Shown in pieces: positions 43,847 through 53,814 of a stretch of 64,000 nt of DNA. Under the pieces are notes generated by a model. It ran no database searches, was not told the DNA's origin, and was given only the letters and a program-made list of their open reading frames with translations. The position numbers and the translations under genes were made by a program. The DNA lies in contig JABAKD010000023.1 of NCBI GenBank assembly GCA_012845835.1, positions 19,826,691 through 19,890,690 of the forward strand. Reading direction: 5' to 3'. Each line of letters starts with the position of its first letter. The first letter of the stretch is position 1. Source of the stretch: Undaria pinnatifida (Eukaryota; Sar; Phaeophyceae; Laminariales; Alariaceae).

Positions 43847-46183
43847 TTATGCTATCTTGTGATGGCCATTAGAAAGCCCACAACTTTCAATACGATGATG
43901 GCCAAACCCAGACTTCAGTCTCTTGGGCATGACGCTCCCCCTTCCGCCCCTCCCCCCTTCCTCCCTTTCCCCCTCCCCCCTCCCCCCCTTCCCCCCTCCC
44001 CCAGTCCCCTCCCCGCCCCCCCCCCTTCCCCCTCCCCCCGGCCGCTTAGAGATGCCAACGGTGGATGACGCTGCCGCAGCCTTTGCGCGTCGCTCTGCAG
44101 CTTTGCGTCTCTCCGTTTCATGCCAATTCCGCATGAACAACTCGGCTCCCTCCTCTACTCTTCGAAACCATCTGCCAGCCTTCTGAGCAGCCTTTCGCCA
44201 GCCTTCGAATTTCATTCCAAAAACCGACATATCCTCCTTCAGATGATCCATCCAGTCTTTCTCTTGCCCCCCTGAGTAGCCTTTACCCCCAACAAACTCC
44301 CCAAACATCACCCTCTGTGGCAGACGCTCCTCCCCCATGCGTGCCTCGAATCCCGCAAACAAAATCCTCCGTTTGCGCACTATCACCTCAACGCTCTCGG
44401 AATCTGTCTGGGCAAGCACGTCGGCGTACGATAGGGTATGGTCGTCGAGCTTCCGTTTCCGCCATCCAAGGCATCGGAGGAGCATGGAGCGGTGAACCCA
44501 TCGTAGCCTGTCATAGTCAGGCTTCTTCGGGCTCCACGTCATGCAACCGTACAGCAGTGTCTCGACCACCTCAGCTTTCAGCAGCCGCACCTTCAACCGT
44601 AAACGCACACCCGGGCGATCATAGACTTCCATCTTGTACCGCTGGAAACACGCCCAGGCCCTCTGAAGACGCCGCGTTATTTCAGTGCTAAGGTTTCTGT
44701 CTGCGGTGATAGCCCCGCCCAAGTATACAAACTGGATTGTTTGTTTGTAAACCTGGCCGGCTGCATTGATCGTGAAGGACACCTTCCCCCCGCTTTTGGT
44801 TTCCAGGCACATTATCTCTGTTTTTGCCTCGGATACTGTAAGCCCGAACGACGAACACGCAGTCACGATCGTCGTCATCATCCTCTCCAGACCTTCTGAT
44901 GATCGCGATACGATGCCCGCATCGTCCGCGTACAGCATACCCCACAATCTCTGCACCCCCTCCCCCTCCTTCCTCCTCCGTCCGTCGACTTTGCCTGTGC
45001 GTGAAGTGCCCTTCTCGCCTTCCTTCTTTCGTTGAAGCTGCACCATGTTGTCCGTGATGGCTGCATCATCGAGGAAGCGTTTCTCGGCCACACGCAGTAC
45101 CGCAGTGAAAAACATGTCGAACAGCAGTGGCGCGAGCACGCATCCTTGCCTGAGACCTTGCCCCACGTCGAACTTATCCGAGCACTCTCCATCATCCAGC
45201 CGCACGCATGCTTGCATACCGTCGTGGAATTGGCGGATGACGGCGAGCATTCTCGGTGGCATGCCAAAACGAGCAAGGACATCCCACAAAAGGCTTCGGT
45301 CGACGGAGTCGTATGCTTTGGTGAGGTCGATGAAGCACATGTACAAGGGGGTGTCCTTCTTCCGCGCCAGTTCCTGCAGTCGTCGTACTACGAACATCAT
45401 GTCAACCGTCGAGCGTTGGGGTCTGAACCCACACTGTTCCTCCGGCAGAATGTTCTCGCGTTCGCAATAGTCACTCAGGCGACCCGCGATGACTTTGAGG
45501 AGTACTTTACCGGCGTGAGCCGCGAGGGAGATGCCACGATAATTGCCACACTCAGTCCGATCTTTATTCTTGTGAAGCACCTTAATCGTAGCATCTTTCC
45601 ATTGTTGGGGTACGCCACCCCCCCTCCACACAGCGACGATGATATCGTGGAAGTTTCCGAGGGTGTTGAATTCTCCTTCGTCGGCCAAAACCTTCAAGAG
45701 CTCGGTCAGGAGACCATCGGGCCCTACCGCCTTTCGGTTCGCCAGCGCCCGGATCGCCTCCTCTACTTCGTACCTAGACGGGACATCGTCCAGTGGTCTG
45801 CACGGGGGCCACTGCTTAAGCTCGCCCACAATGCTTGGATCAAGGGTCGGCGACTTGGTGTTGAGCAGTTTGTGAAACCACCTCACCCACCGCTCGCGGA
45901 TGAGGACGTTATCCCGCAGCAATCGACCTTCCTCGTCCTTGATGTACTGCGAGTTAAACGTCCTCTTCCCTTCCACATCCATCCCCTTGAGGTGTTTGTA
46001 GAAGCCAGAATGAACACCTTCTCGGATACGCCCTTCGAGTTGGCGAACGTAATCTCCGAAGAACCTCTGAACAGCTTCCGCCCGCGTGCGTTTCAGCTGT
46101 TTGATGGTCGCCTTCAAGGCTTGCCGTAGACCACGATCGTTTGGAGCAGAACGGACCCGTTTCCTCGCGTCTTCTCTATCCTG
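43847..46183 (-). CDS. LINE-B reverse transcriptase region (after the TAG)
   Basis: The 756-residue frame from the first Met (46117) extends upstream in frame to 46183, just after a TAG. It synthesises cDNA from the element RNA at a nicked target. Boxes in order: [16 protein letters not shown] (about residue 130), [17 protein letters not shown] (about 195), [17 protein letters not shown] (about 230), [12 protein letters not shown] (about 263, first catalytic Asp), [12 protein letters not shown] (about 310) and MLYADDAG (YADD at about 396). Then come a YLGG thumb motif and a [19 protein letters not shown] segment. The C-terminus is Arg/Ala- then Gly-rich, from a C-rich plus-strand tract at 43930-44040. 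An insertion-like basic segment (about 350-385) lies just before YADD. Confidence 0.88.
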   Translation of the reverse strand, partial: QDREDARKRVRSAPNDRGLRQALKATIKQLKRTRAEAVQRFFGDYVRQLEGRIREGVHSGFYKHLKGMDVEGKRTFNSQYIKDEEGRLLRDNVLIRERWVRWFHKLLNTKSPTLDPSIVGELKQWPPCRPLDDVPSRYEVEEAIRALANRKAVGPDGLLTELLKVLADEGEFNTLGNFHDIIVAVWRGGGVPQQWKDATIKVLHKNKDRTECGNYRGISLAAHAGKVLLKVIAGRLSDYCERENILPEEQCGFRPQRSTVDMMFVVRRLQELARKKDTPLYMCFIDLTKAYDSVDRSLLWDVLARFGMPPRMLAVIRQFHDGMQACVRLDDGECSDKFDVGQGLRQGCVLAPLLFDMFFTAVLRVAEKRFLDDAAITDNMVQLQRKKEGEKGTSRTGKVDGRRRKEGEGVQRLWGMLYADDAGIVSRSSEGLERMMTTIVTACSSFGLTVSEAKTEIMCLETKSGGKVSFTINAAGQVYKQTIQFVYLGGAITADRNLSTEITRRLQRAWACFQRYKMEVYDRPGVRLRLKVRLLKAEVVETLLYGCMTWSPKKPDYDRLRWVHRSMLLRCLGWRKRKLDDHTLSYADVLAQTDSESVEVIVRKRRILFAGFEARMGEERLPQRVMFGEFVGGKGYSGGQEKDWMDHLKEDMSVFGMKFEGWRKAAQKAGRWFRRVEEGAELFMRNWHETERRKAAERRAKAAAASSTVGISKRPGGGGRGGGGEGTGGGGKGGRGEGEREEGGRGGRGSVMPKRLKSGFGHHRIESCGLSNGHHKIA

Positions 46184-46921
46184 CTATCGTGCATTCAACT
46201 CGGCTCTCGTCTCCTCAGTCGCACACCAGCCCCGCGGTACTTGTTTACGCCGAGTAGGGGGCGCTATATCGGCGGCGTTTGACAGTATCGTCTCGGTCAG
46301 TAATGAGGCCATGTCATCAACGCTTCCGGCGTTAGTACCGGGTGTCGGAGAGGCAAGGTTGGCTGCTATCGCATTTGTCAAATTCATCCGTAGATGCGGG
46401 TCCGCCATTAATCTTTGTAGATCAATAGCTCGCCGGCTTTTGACAACTACCTTTGGACGATTTGGTGCGATGCGGCCTAAGAGGCGAATACTTGCTATCA
46501 CGAGGTTGTGGTCCGACTCGGCGTTCTCCCTGGGTGGAGTCCGCACAGTGACATTACGTACCAATCGTCTATCCACTTGCCGTGTCAGTATGTAGTCAAG
46601 TCTGTACTGGGCCTTTCCTCGGTTAGGGCTCTGAAATGTATACGATATGCAACGAGCAGGTGTAGCATAGTACGTGTTGAGGAGGGCGAGCTTGTTGTCA
46701 GTTGCGTGAGTCAATAGTCGCTCTCCGTTGTCGTTCAGCTCATCACGTCCGTATGCACCCAATACCTTGCTGTCGGTCCACTCGATCCCTCTCATGCCTG
46801 TACGAGCATTTGCGTCCATCAGGACAAGGAGGTGGTCCCTACTGGGAACCTCCTTGACCACCTCGTCATGAATTCCAAAAGTAATCATTTTCGCTGGTGC
46901 TCTTGTCGAGAGTGGGAGCAT
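46184..46921 (-). CDS. LINE-B endonuclease, C-terminal half
   Basis: This frame carries the catalytic-site motifs of an apurinic-type endonuclease: LLVLMDANARTG (Asp and Asn), then YGRDELNDNGERLLTHATDN, RLDYILTRQ and SDHNLVIASI (the Ser-Asp-His box). The domain nicks the target DNA to prime reverse transcription. The frame ends at a TAG (46184-46186). The next 22 codons lead without another stop into the reverse transcriptase, so the TAG is the only barrier between the two domains. Confidence 0.82.
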   Translation of the reverse strand: MLPLSTRAPAKMITFGIHDEVVKEVPSRDHLLVLMDANARTGMRGIEWTDSKVLGAYGRDELNDNGERLLTHATDNKLALLNTYYATPARCISYTFQSPNRGKAQYRLDYILTRQVDRRLVRNVTVRTPPRENAESDHNLVIASIRLLGRIAPNRPKVVVKSRRAIDLQRLMADPHLRMNLTNAIAANLASPTPGTNAGSVDDMASLLTETILSNAADIAPPTRRKQVPRGWCATEETRAELNAR

Positions 46922-46978
46922 AGCCTACAATGAAAGACACACCGTTAGATTTCCCTTTGAGTTGGATGCGAACCTTCA

Positions 46979-47683
46979 TCAGTCTAGTATGATGCACTCA
47001 ACCGCGACGTCACCCTTATCCATCCCTGCCACGATAGACTCTCTAACAGCTAAGCCTACCCCATGGGTCCCCTTCTTTTCGTACTTTCCTCCGTCTGCTC
47101 CTGAGCAAAATACAACATACCCCGCCGCCGTGAAAGCACTTTGTCCATTGCGCCTCACCTCCTGCAATCCTATGACATCACAACCTGCGTCTTGGCAAGT
47201 CTTCATTATCACCTCAGCGTGGCCTATACCATTCGTGCCCATGAAAGCAAGTGTTCGAATGTACGTACCCACGACGAGTTCCCCTGCTCTCGACCTAGCC
47301 CTTGCATCTGTGCGAATTTTGTGAGCAGCCCTTCGAATCCTCCTGCGTCTCCTCCTTTTCTTCCGAGCCTCCGATTTTCTCCATTCCACCCTCCGTTTTT
47401 CCCATACAGAGCATTTCCCCCTCTCCGTCTCCCTTCGCCCAGCCCGGTTCTTGCCTAAGTGCCAACGTGAAGGGGGCAGCAGTCCCGACACGCCACGTCC
47501 ATCTCCTTCCCGACTTTGGTGCTTACTCACGTGGGTTCGATCCTCTCTTCTCTGTTCGATACGTGCCCCATGCTTTCCGCGGCGGTGATGCGACACTGCG
47601 TCCGCAGGCAAGGCCGCTGCGTTAAAAAATTCCGCGAGGAATTTTTTTGCCTTGTCGCTGGATGACACCGCCGGCCCGGCCAT
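46979..47683 (-). CDS. LINE-B N-terminal region and start of the endonuclease
   Basis: The first 150 residues are basic and low in complexity (RKKRRRRRRIRRAAHKI near residue 115), perhaps nucleic-acid binding. The endonuclease then begins at VVGTYIRTLAFMG, where GTWNVRTL is usual, so the N-box Asn is altered. It continues with DVIGLQEVRRNG (catalytic Glu) and GVGLAVRE. The frame ends at 46979. The protein continues in another frame as MKVRIQLKGKSNGVSFIVGY (46974-46915) before returning to the original frame near 46890. The true start codon is uncertain. Confidence 0.75.
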   Translation of the reverse strand: MAGPAVSSSDKAKKFLAEFFNAAALPADAVSHHRRGKHGARIEQRREDRTHVSKHQSREGDGRGVSGLLPPSRWHLGKNRAGRRETERGKCSVWEKRRVEWRKSEARKKRRRRRRIRRAAHKIRTDARARSRAGELVVGTYIRTLAFMGTNGIGHAEVIMKTCQDAGCDVIGLQEVRRNGQSAFTAAGYVVFCSGADGGKYEKKGTHGVGLAVRESIVAGMDKGDVAVECIILD

Positions 47684-47799
47684 ACCCGAGCACTAGTTCA
47701 GCGCACGAGTAAGGTCGACGCCACACAACCCCTCAGGGGCTCTGGCACGTGTTGGGGAAGCCTCAGGCCCGAGCACCACCCCGGCCGGGGAGCAGCCGA

Positions 47800-48102
47800 G
47801 GGCAGGAAATTATTTCATGTGTGTACTCGCTAGGAGTCTACGTCATCCCGTTAGTTGAGGAGGACCACAAACACAAGTACTGCATAACGGGCCCGGCGTG
47901 CCGCAAAAACAAGACGACGGTTCCCTGCAAAAAGGGCGACCGAAGCAACGCGAACACCCACCACAAGAGCAAACACAGGCTGCGCGGAGTGGCTGGCGCT
48001 GTGAAGGATGGAAAGCAAATACAAGCAAAAGGGAACATCCAGCAGATCTTCGAGGCGAACCAAGAACTCCCGTGCTGGAACGAACAGGTGTATGTATGTT
48101 AA
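47800..48102 (+). pseudogene. Possible BED/hAT-type zinc finger fragment
   Basis: The frame 47749-48102 contains KYCITGPACRKN, then SNANTHHKSKH, then a basic linker. Two cysteines followed by SNxxxHxKSKH is reminiscent of the BED finger at the N-terminus of hAT transposases, but the cysteine spacing is not canonical. No downstream dimerisation domain was found. It lies just upstream of the LINE-B 5' end, on the other strand. Confidence 0.33.
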
Positions 48103-48514
48103 ATTGCAAACTTGTTCTCGAACACATACCAGACGGGTCTGGGCACGGGCGTACTAAAATATATAACATAACATAATACCGAAAGCTCGCCATCCATTTT
48201 CAAAACCCAGATAAGGGAGGGTATACCAAAACCAAGTGGAAAAAAAGTTTGAAAAATATCGCGTGTTGCAAATTCGTCGAGAAATCTCAGCCCACCGGTA
48301 TGTTTAGCAGACTTTGTAGGACTGCGATGTCGTTTTGCCTTTTGGTCGCGCTGACGTGGTCTGGTTAGTGAAGGGAAGAGAGGGAATTGGTATCTGGTCT
48401 CACGCGCTCGTTGGTTGTTCTTATTTCTTGCCCCCAACACTTACCTTCCAATCGCTGCTGCTCTGTGTTTGTGTATTTTTTTTTAGAGTTCGAGAGCTTA
48501 CTTCCTACCAAGAT
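48103..48514. other. Unrecognised sequence
   Basis: No recognised gene or repeat. Confidence 0.3.
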
Positions 48515-48667
48515 GGTGATCGAGAACTTTTCGCCATTCAGCTTCTTCTCGTCTGGGTCGACGTGACAAGAGCTGGTGGGGCTGCTCATGTCCAGCACGA
48601 CACACTTTCCGCGCTTTCTTCTCGGCGAATCAAGTACCTCCTTGTGAAGATGAACGTCGCTACAAAG
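48487..48667. CDS. Candidate exon, strand uncertain
   Basis: On the plus strand the interval is preceded by a T-rich tract ending TTTTTTTTAG and followed by AAAG|GTCAGT, so it is bounded by good splice signals and is open in one frame. On the minus strand 48660-48515 reads as a hydrophilic, protein-like peptide (including VVLDMSSPTSSCHVDPDEKK) ending at a GTAGGAAGT donor-like site. I do not recognise either product. It sits in the least repetitive part of the window. Confidence 0.25.
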
Positions 48668-49456
48668 GTCAGTGGTTCATGGTTCAGTGGCGGCACTTTA
48701 GGTTTTGTTGTTGTATCGTACGTACGTACACATTTTTGGGGTCTCTTCTGTCCTCTCTCTTTTTTTCTCTTTGAAACCAGGTACATTTATATTGTCGTTT
48801 CTGAAATAACGATTATTGACAATTGTATTTATACATACGTAGCAATTGAAATACATCTCAAGTGTTAAAATGAGCAACCGAGCGGGCTTGGTGGAGTCCA
48901 GTTTAGCACGTTGATTTTATGATTGCCACATGTCGGCATATTTCATGTATTTCCCAAAAGTTTTCATTTCCCGTGTGCGTTCGGCCCACCTCTCGAATAT
49001 GCGAGGGTTTGTGTACGTGTCCAATGATATACATATTGAATCCGTTGATTTATTTTTACCCATCAAAATCTAGCGCACCCGGTCTTGTGTCCGTGCCGAT
49101 TCTGTTATTTCTCATCTTTCATCCTATTTATAGATATACAAGCTTTTATGTGGCCACAGAAGTAATATACTGTTCGTGTGTATACGTATAGTCTACACTC
49201 GTATGTACAACACACCTACAGTGTCAACTTTGTTAATAAACGTTTTCGGCGTATATCTTTCACGAAGAGATCCTGTTAATAGATCATAATAGTGGAAATC
49301 GCGCGAAAACAGCAGGGGGTGGGTGGCAACGAATGGGCAATAACACTATTTTGTAAAGCCGATAATGCGTTTCGCCATCCACTACTAATCATATATAATA
49401 TTAATATATACGGTAGTAGAGTAACAATACATACAAGAAAGGCATAATCATCGTTT
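48668..49456. other. AT-rich, mostly unique sequence
   Basis: About 790 bp without recognised coding sequence; intron-like composition if the neighbouring exon candidates are real. Confidence 0.3.
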
Positions 49457-49600
49457 TTATTTTTTCGGCGACTGCCGTCCTCGACGGTGGTTGTCGGTAA
49501 CATAAGGGAGGAGTTCAAGAAGGCCACGCTCGCCATCATCCACTACCGGCTGGACCTGTAGACTTGCAAGATCTCTGGTCGACATGGGCTTGAACGAGGC
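49457..49600 (-). CDS. Candidate terminal exon
   Basis: On the minus strand a pyrimidine-rich tract ends CCAGCCTTCTTCAG at 49601. An open frame then reads ASFKPMSTRDLASLQVQPVV and onward, through LLELLPYVTDNHRRGRQSPKK, to a TAA at 49459-49457. An AATAAAA signal overlaps the stop. Its GC content is higher than the AT-rich flanks. No family was recognised, and no upstream exon was located with confidence. Confidence 0.3.
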   Translation of the reverse strand, partial: ASFKPMSTRDLASLQVQPVVDDGERGLLELLPYVTDNHRRGRQSPKK

Positions 49601-50464
49601 CTGAAGAAGGCTGGGGCCGGGGGGGGGCGGGGGCTATTATTGATATTAGCTCACAGCAGTAGCACCTGTTCGTGTTTAATTCGCCTCTAAGCGAATCTGC
49701 TGTTCTTGCTGCAGCTATATTACTACTGCTGTAAGTTATTATTCGCGTGTTTTTTTTCGGCAGTTTTGTTGGTGGGATTCGAAGCAACGTTTGCATTTGT
49801 TCTTGAAAGCTCATAAGAGTTAGAAGTCGGTGGGCTTCTTCGTAAAATAGTTGGAAACCGGAGGGCCTTTTCGTATACTTGAGAGTGTTCTATCAGATAA
49901 TATAATTGTAATTATTATAGTAGTCATGCTCAGAGGTATTTTTATTACATGACTGTAATTATTATATTAATAGTAAATAATGCTCGAAGTGATTGTATTC
50001 GATACCTGCAATCATGATAGTAGTTGGCTGTGATCGGCATTGACATAAAGTTTTCTTGCTTTATGTTCTCAGTTGAAAGGGTTTTTTGGCTTGCCATGCT
50101 ATACAGTTGTACCTGGTACTCAATCTGCAGTAGTTCTAGTTTTATTGCATAGTAATGTTTTGTAGTCAACAGTACGGTAATTTGTGAGAAAAACTTGTAA
50201 CCGCGGAAGTCTGTTTCTTGGGAAGTTGGAAAGGTTCTTGTTGTAAAAATTGCGGAGCACAGCACCAACACAAACGGGGTTTGTGAACGAAAGCACGAAC
50301 AACAAAAATGGGCTAGAATGAGACGTATATGTTGCCAGTATGTGTTATTTCCTATGAGTGCACCAGTGTATGCAGTATGCCAATCGCAGTAACTAGAAAT
50401 GCGTGGACAATGTTGTCCTTTTTTTACCAGCCAACTAGTTGTTTTTTCGCCCCTTTTGAGGCGG
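49601..50464. other. Unrecognised sequence with a G-rich run
   Basis: A G13-type run (interrupted by one C) lies at about 49618-49632. The rest is AT-rich without recognised features. The minus-strand frame 49945-50604 has no domain. Confidence 0.3.
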
Positions 50465-51100
50465 ATATTTACCCGTAAATTACCCGTACCCGGGCTTCTG
50501 TGAGTGCTGTACAACCCTGCACGTACCTGGAACGTCTGTGAGTTATGTACGACATTCATACCCGCACTCCAACTTTCTATTTTCGTTCTGTCTGTAGAGT
50601 ACACTCTAAACCATACCCGGGGTATTTACGCCGGGTATTACCCTACAAAGAACTTCTGTAACGTCTGTAGGACACTTACACCCGTACCCGGAACTTCTCG
50701 AAGTTCTGTACGCCGGTGCCACACGGACCCGGGGTACGGGTACAGCATGTTTATACCTCCCCGGAACTTCTGGAAGTTATGTACGCTCGTGCCACGATAC
50801 CCGGAAGTTTTGGAAGTTTTGTAAGACTTTCATACCCGTACCCGGAACTTCTGGAAGTTCTGTAAGACTTTCATACCCGAACCCGGAACATGTGTGGGCT
50901 CTGTAAGGCCCATGCCACAATGCCCGGGGTAGGGGTACAGCATGTTTTGTACCCGCCCGGGTTTTCAGTGAGTTATGCATGCCTGTGCCACAATACTCGG
51001 AACTTCTGGAAGTTCTGCAACACTTCCATACTCGTACCCGAAAGTTCTGGAAGTTCTGTAAGACCCCCATACCCTTGCCCGGAATCCACAAACCCTACAG
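50465..51100 (-). repeat. Family C inverted-repeat minisatellite element, copy 3 (most complete)
   Basis: Termini CTGTAGAGTACACTC at 50591 and the reverse complement of CTGTAGGGTTTGTGG at 51100 enclose about eleven palindromic GAACTTCTGGAAGTTCTGT units, with CATACCCGTACCCGG spacers. The 510-bp core element is flanked on the left (50465-50590) by further, more diverged units. No target-site duplication was identified. Frames across it are repeat artefacts. Confidence 0.85.
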
Positions 51101-51133
51101 ACCTTAAGCGTGAAAATCTGTTCTTGTCTGCAG

Positions 51134-51297
51134 CTCGAGAAGCGGAGTGCGGGGGAGGTGCCCTCCCGGGGACGGTTTGCTCTCTCCCCATCGTGGTGGA
51201 GAACCGTAAAGAAGTGGAAACCACATCAGTACGTGTCCAGCACGAGTACTCGGACGATGAGGACCTGTTGTATATGGGCGACTGCAGCAAAATTTGA
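51134..51297 (+). CDS. Candidate terminal exon
   Basis: A strong 3' splice-site-like tract (CTGTTCTTGTCTGCAG) ends at about 51133. An open frame follows: REAECGGGALPG, then LPIVVENRKEVETTSVRVQH, then an acidic EYSDDEDLLYMGD, ending at TGA (51295-51297). The peptide looks protein-like but I do not recognise it. It begins just outside the family C terminus, so any upstream exon would lie beyond that element. Confidence 0.3.
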
Positions 51298-52299
51298 AAA
51301 ATTGCCGTGTGAGAACTAAATGGACGAAAGGTGGATTTTCAACCGACGCGGTAAAAAACAGTTGTTCCGTGCGCGGTCTTTCGATCGTGGTTGGTTGTTA
51401 TGTTTATTCCTTTGTTTCGTATGGGAATCAGCCATTTCAGAATACGTACTCTTCTTGTCTTGTTGAGCGAGATATTGAACTTCACGACGAGTGATCCACG
51501 CCAGGATCGGCAATCATCCCCCTTCACCACCGGCTTGTAGCAGAAAGTGCACGGAATGAGGAACTGTAGGGCTTCTATTGTCGCTGAGATAGAGAAGCCC
51601 CCTCTCATGGAGTATCAGCGCCTATATTCACTGCTGTTTGCTTTGTAGACAAGAAAATCACGCTGGGTTGTTTTTTGATCGTCGTCCGATTCAAAATCGT
51701 TCCCTCGAGAAGACGAATTTACTTCACCTAGCAAAGAGTGCCAACCAACCATCGGTTTGCTGTTGTACGTATACTGCTGTATGTAGCACAGTACACCACG
51801 TATGGGTATGCCACGCGTGCATGATGATGTTGGGTGCTGTTTCTTGTGCTGCTGGGCAAGTTTGTAGCGTTGTCTGTGCTATCTGCATGTTCACTGTGGT
51901 TGCCTACACGTGGCTGGGTGTGTGCTCGCGGGGAGGAGGGGCGGGGGCACAAATTCATGATCGGAAATACAATACGATAAGAACCATCGATGGAAGTCTT
52001 CAATACAAACGGTCCAAACATGTTCGTCCAGAATGACGATGCCGCCCACAACAGCAGCAAAAGACAGGTCATCGATTACAAATACGAAGCAGGCCACGAA
52101 AAAAAATCAACTAACCACATCAGTACGGCGCAGATGGATGTGCCACACACGCACGGTGTTACCTGCCGGTGGTGCTGCTGGGCGGCAGCTTCTTAACGTT
52201 ATTGTGCTCTTGCGTGTTGGCTGTGCTCATGGCTGTGTTCATGAGAGGACAAAAAACAGACCGAATGTTAATGTTACCTCTGGGTCAGGTACGCGCGCA
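51298..52299. other. Mostly unrecognised sequence with a family F fragment
   Basis: 51752-51800 matches the TACTGCTG/GTAGCAC part of family F. The rest, including frames at 51638-52036 (plus) and 51728-52072 (minus), has no recognised domain. Confidence 0.35.
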
Positions 52300-52329
52300 A
52301 ATGGTATAATACCATAAAAAAGAGTACCC

Positions 52330-52530
52330 TTTGTACGCGCGCACGATGCTGGACGTTGCGGAAACCAGGGGATTCGTCCTATCCGTGCCCAAGGCCAAAA
52401 AAGTTTTAAAAGGCTTGCCACGCGCGACACACTGCACGGACCGCGCCCAAACCTCCGGCAACGTGACCCCAACAGTCGAATTGTGCCCACCCCGCTTGAC
52501 ATTTGAGACAAAGGTGCGAGCACGAAGAGA
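52330..52530 (-). repeat. Dispersed repeat J, copy 1
   Basis: The reverse complement aligns with 56740-56900: GTGGGCACAATTCG, TTGGGGT.AC.TTG, TTTGGGCGCG.TCCGTGCAG and TGTGTCGCGCGTGGCAA, then GGCCTTGGG. Confidence 0.82.
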
Positions 52531-52559
52531 TGAATCCGAAAAACAAAACAAAATGACAA

Positions 52560-52695
52560 TTATACGTGAACAAACAGTGTATACAGAAGAAACGTACTGC
52601 ACGCCCAAGCGCTGGACGTGTCTCTATTAGGAGTAGGAACGGTGCCCCATCTCGAGAGGGGTGCGTGGCCAATAACAAACCGATTAAGGCAAGTA
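52560..52695 (+). mobile_element. LINE-A, very short 3' fragment
   Basis: About 100 bp encode the last part of the LINE-A tail (RRTARPSAGRVSIRSRNGAP, then a CVANNKPIKAS ending) and stop at a poly-C run (52697-52712). A second, longer truncated copy follows at once. Confidence 0.72.
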
Positions 52696-52696
52696 C

Positions 52697-52712
52697 CCCC
52701 CCCCCCCCCCCC
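52697..52712 (+). repeat. Poly-C tract
   Basis: About sixteen consecutive C residues at the junction of two LINE-A fragments. Confidence 0.95.
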
Positions 52713-52721
52713 GCCGCTTTT

Positions 52722-53812
52722 GGCGTAGAAATCTCCAAGGACTGCTCTTGGGATACACACATACGACGTCGTAGCGAAAACGATAGGATGGGTGTGATCC
52801 TAACAGACGCACACCTTGACACCAGGAGCAAAAAATGCATTTTGATTTATGTGATTGTAACAAAGCTACAGTATGCAGGACAAGTATAGGAAGGGAACGT
52901 GAAATTCGAAAAAAAAAAATAAACAGCCCATATGACAGCAGCTAAAAAGATACTAGCTCATGTACGACGACCAATACAGTACTACGAGTGGAACTAGGAA
53001 TGCACCCACTTTAAACAAGTAGAGACGTCAGAAAGTTGAAATGGCAATATAAAGTAAGGAATATACCAAAAAAGAGGTTGCCGGCCATGGCTGATAGGGC
53101 TGTATGGGAGAAAACAACAAAAAAGCGAGCTGGAATAAAATAGGATAACGTAGTCGAGAAATAAGGAAGGGTTCAGGAAACCGAGAAGAGGTGCCGTCCA
53201 TAGAGAAGTTTGGCTAGTACAAGACAAGTAAAAAAAAGGATAGAAGAGAAAAAGCTAGCGAAATAAAGTGAATAAAGAAAAACACTTACTCGTAGGAGAT
53301 ATACGGGGGGTTAAGGGAACATATTGGAACGAAAACGAATTTCACGGGCCAATGAACTACGCGAAAAAGCTGAAACTGCGATTTCGCGTAGGGGACCTGG
53401 ACCTACCAGAATGAAGAAAGAGATATACCAGTAGTCGGGAGGAGGAGGACGTGGATGCACATATGTGCCCGTGTGGCACGACAATAGAGAGTATGACGCA
53501 GAATATTATAATGTGAAATATACAAGGAGATCCGGGATGTGTTAGTAGAGATGAGGAAATTAGACATACGTGACATGGAAGAGTTTGATAGACTAGAGAG
53601 TAGGGAGAAAACGATCGCTATCCTAGAAGATAGATGGTGGCCACAGACGGCAAAACAGGAAGAGGATAGGAAAGGCAAACCGCTTCTATGTAATATACGG
53701 AAAAAGCGCATTGAGAGCGAAAATATTGGAGGTATCTCTATAAGGAGTAGAAACGATGCTGTCTCGAAAGGGATGCATATTCAATGGTCAAATTACTAAG
53801 GCAAGCAACAAA
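52722..53812 (+). mobile_element. LINE-A, 5'-truncated copy
   Basis: Starts within the reverse transcriptase region (GVEISKDCSWDTHI), continues with VILTDAHLDTRSKK and TAAKKILAHV, and ends with the tail: MCPCGTTIES, an IAILEDRWWPQTAKQEEDRK segment, and NGQITKASNK in the last frame at about 53780-53810. Stops and frame changes are frequent. Confidence 0.78.
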
Positions 53813-53814
53813 AA

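Larger units (their letters stand above)
43740..47830 (-). mobile_element. LINE-B, near-complete non-LTR retrotransposon
   Basis: On the minus strand, from high to low coordinates: a 5' leader (about 47830-47684), a basic N-terminal region, an AP-type endonuclease, a reverse transcriptase with an intact YADD box, and a basic/Gly-rich tail ending at 43847. The order EN-RT in one polyprotein is typical of LINEs. Damage is limited: one in-frame TAG at 46184-46186 and two compensating frame changes near 46980 and 46890. It is by far the best preserved coding element in the window. Confidence 0.88.

Noticed and set aside
45032-46129. 365-residue plus-strand frame
   Set aside because: It is the opposite strand of the LINE-B reverse transcriptase, whose motifs explain the openness.
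14103-51100. GAACTTCCAGAAGTTC units considered as heat-shock elements
   Set aside because: The nGAAnnTTCn spacing is wrong (one base, not two, between GAA and TTC), and the units are part of a minisatellite.
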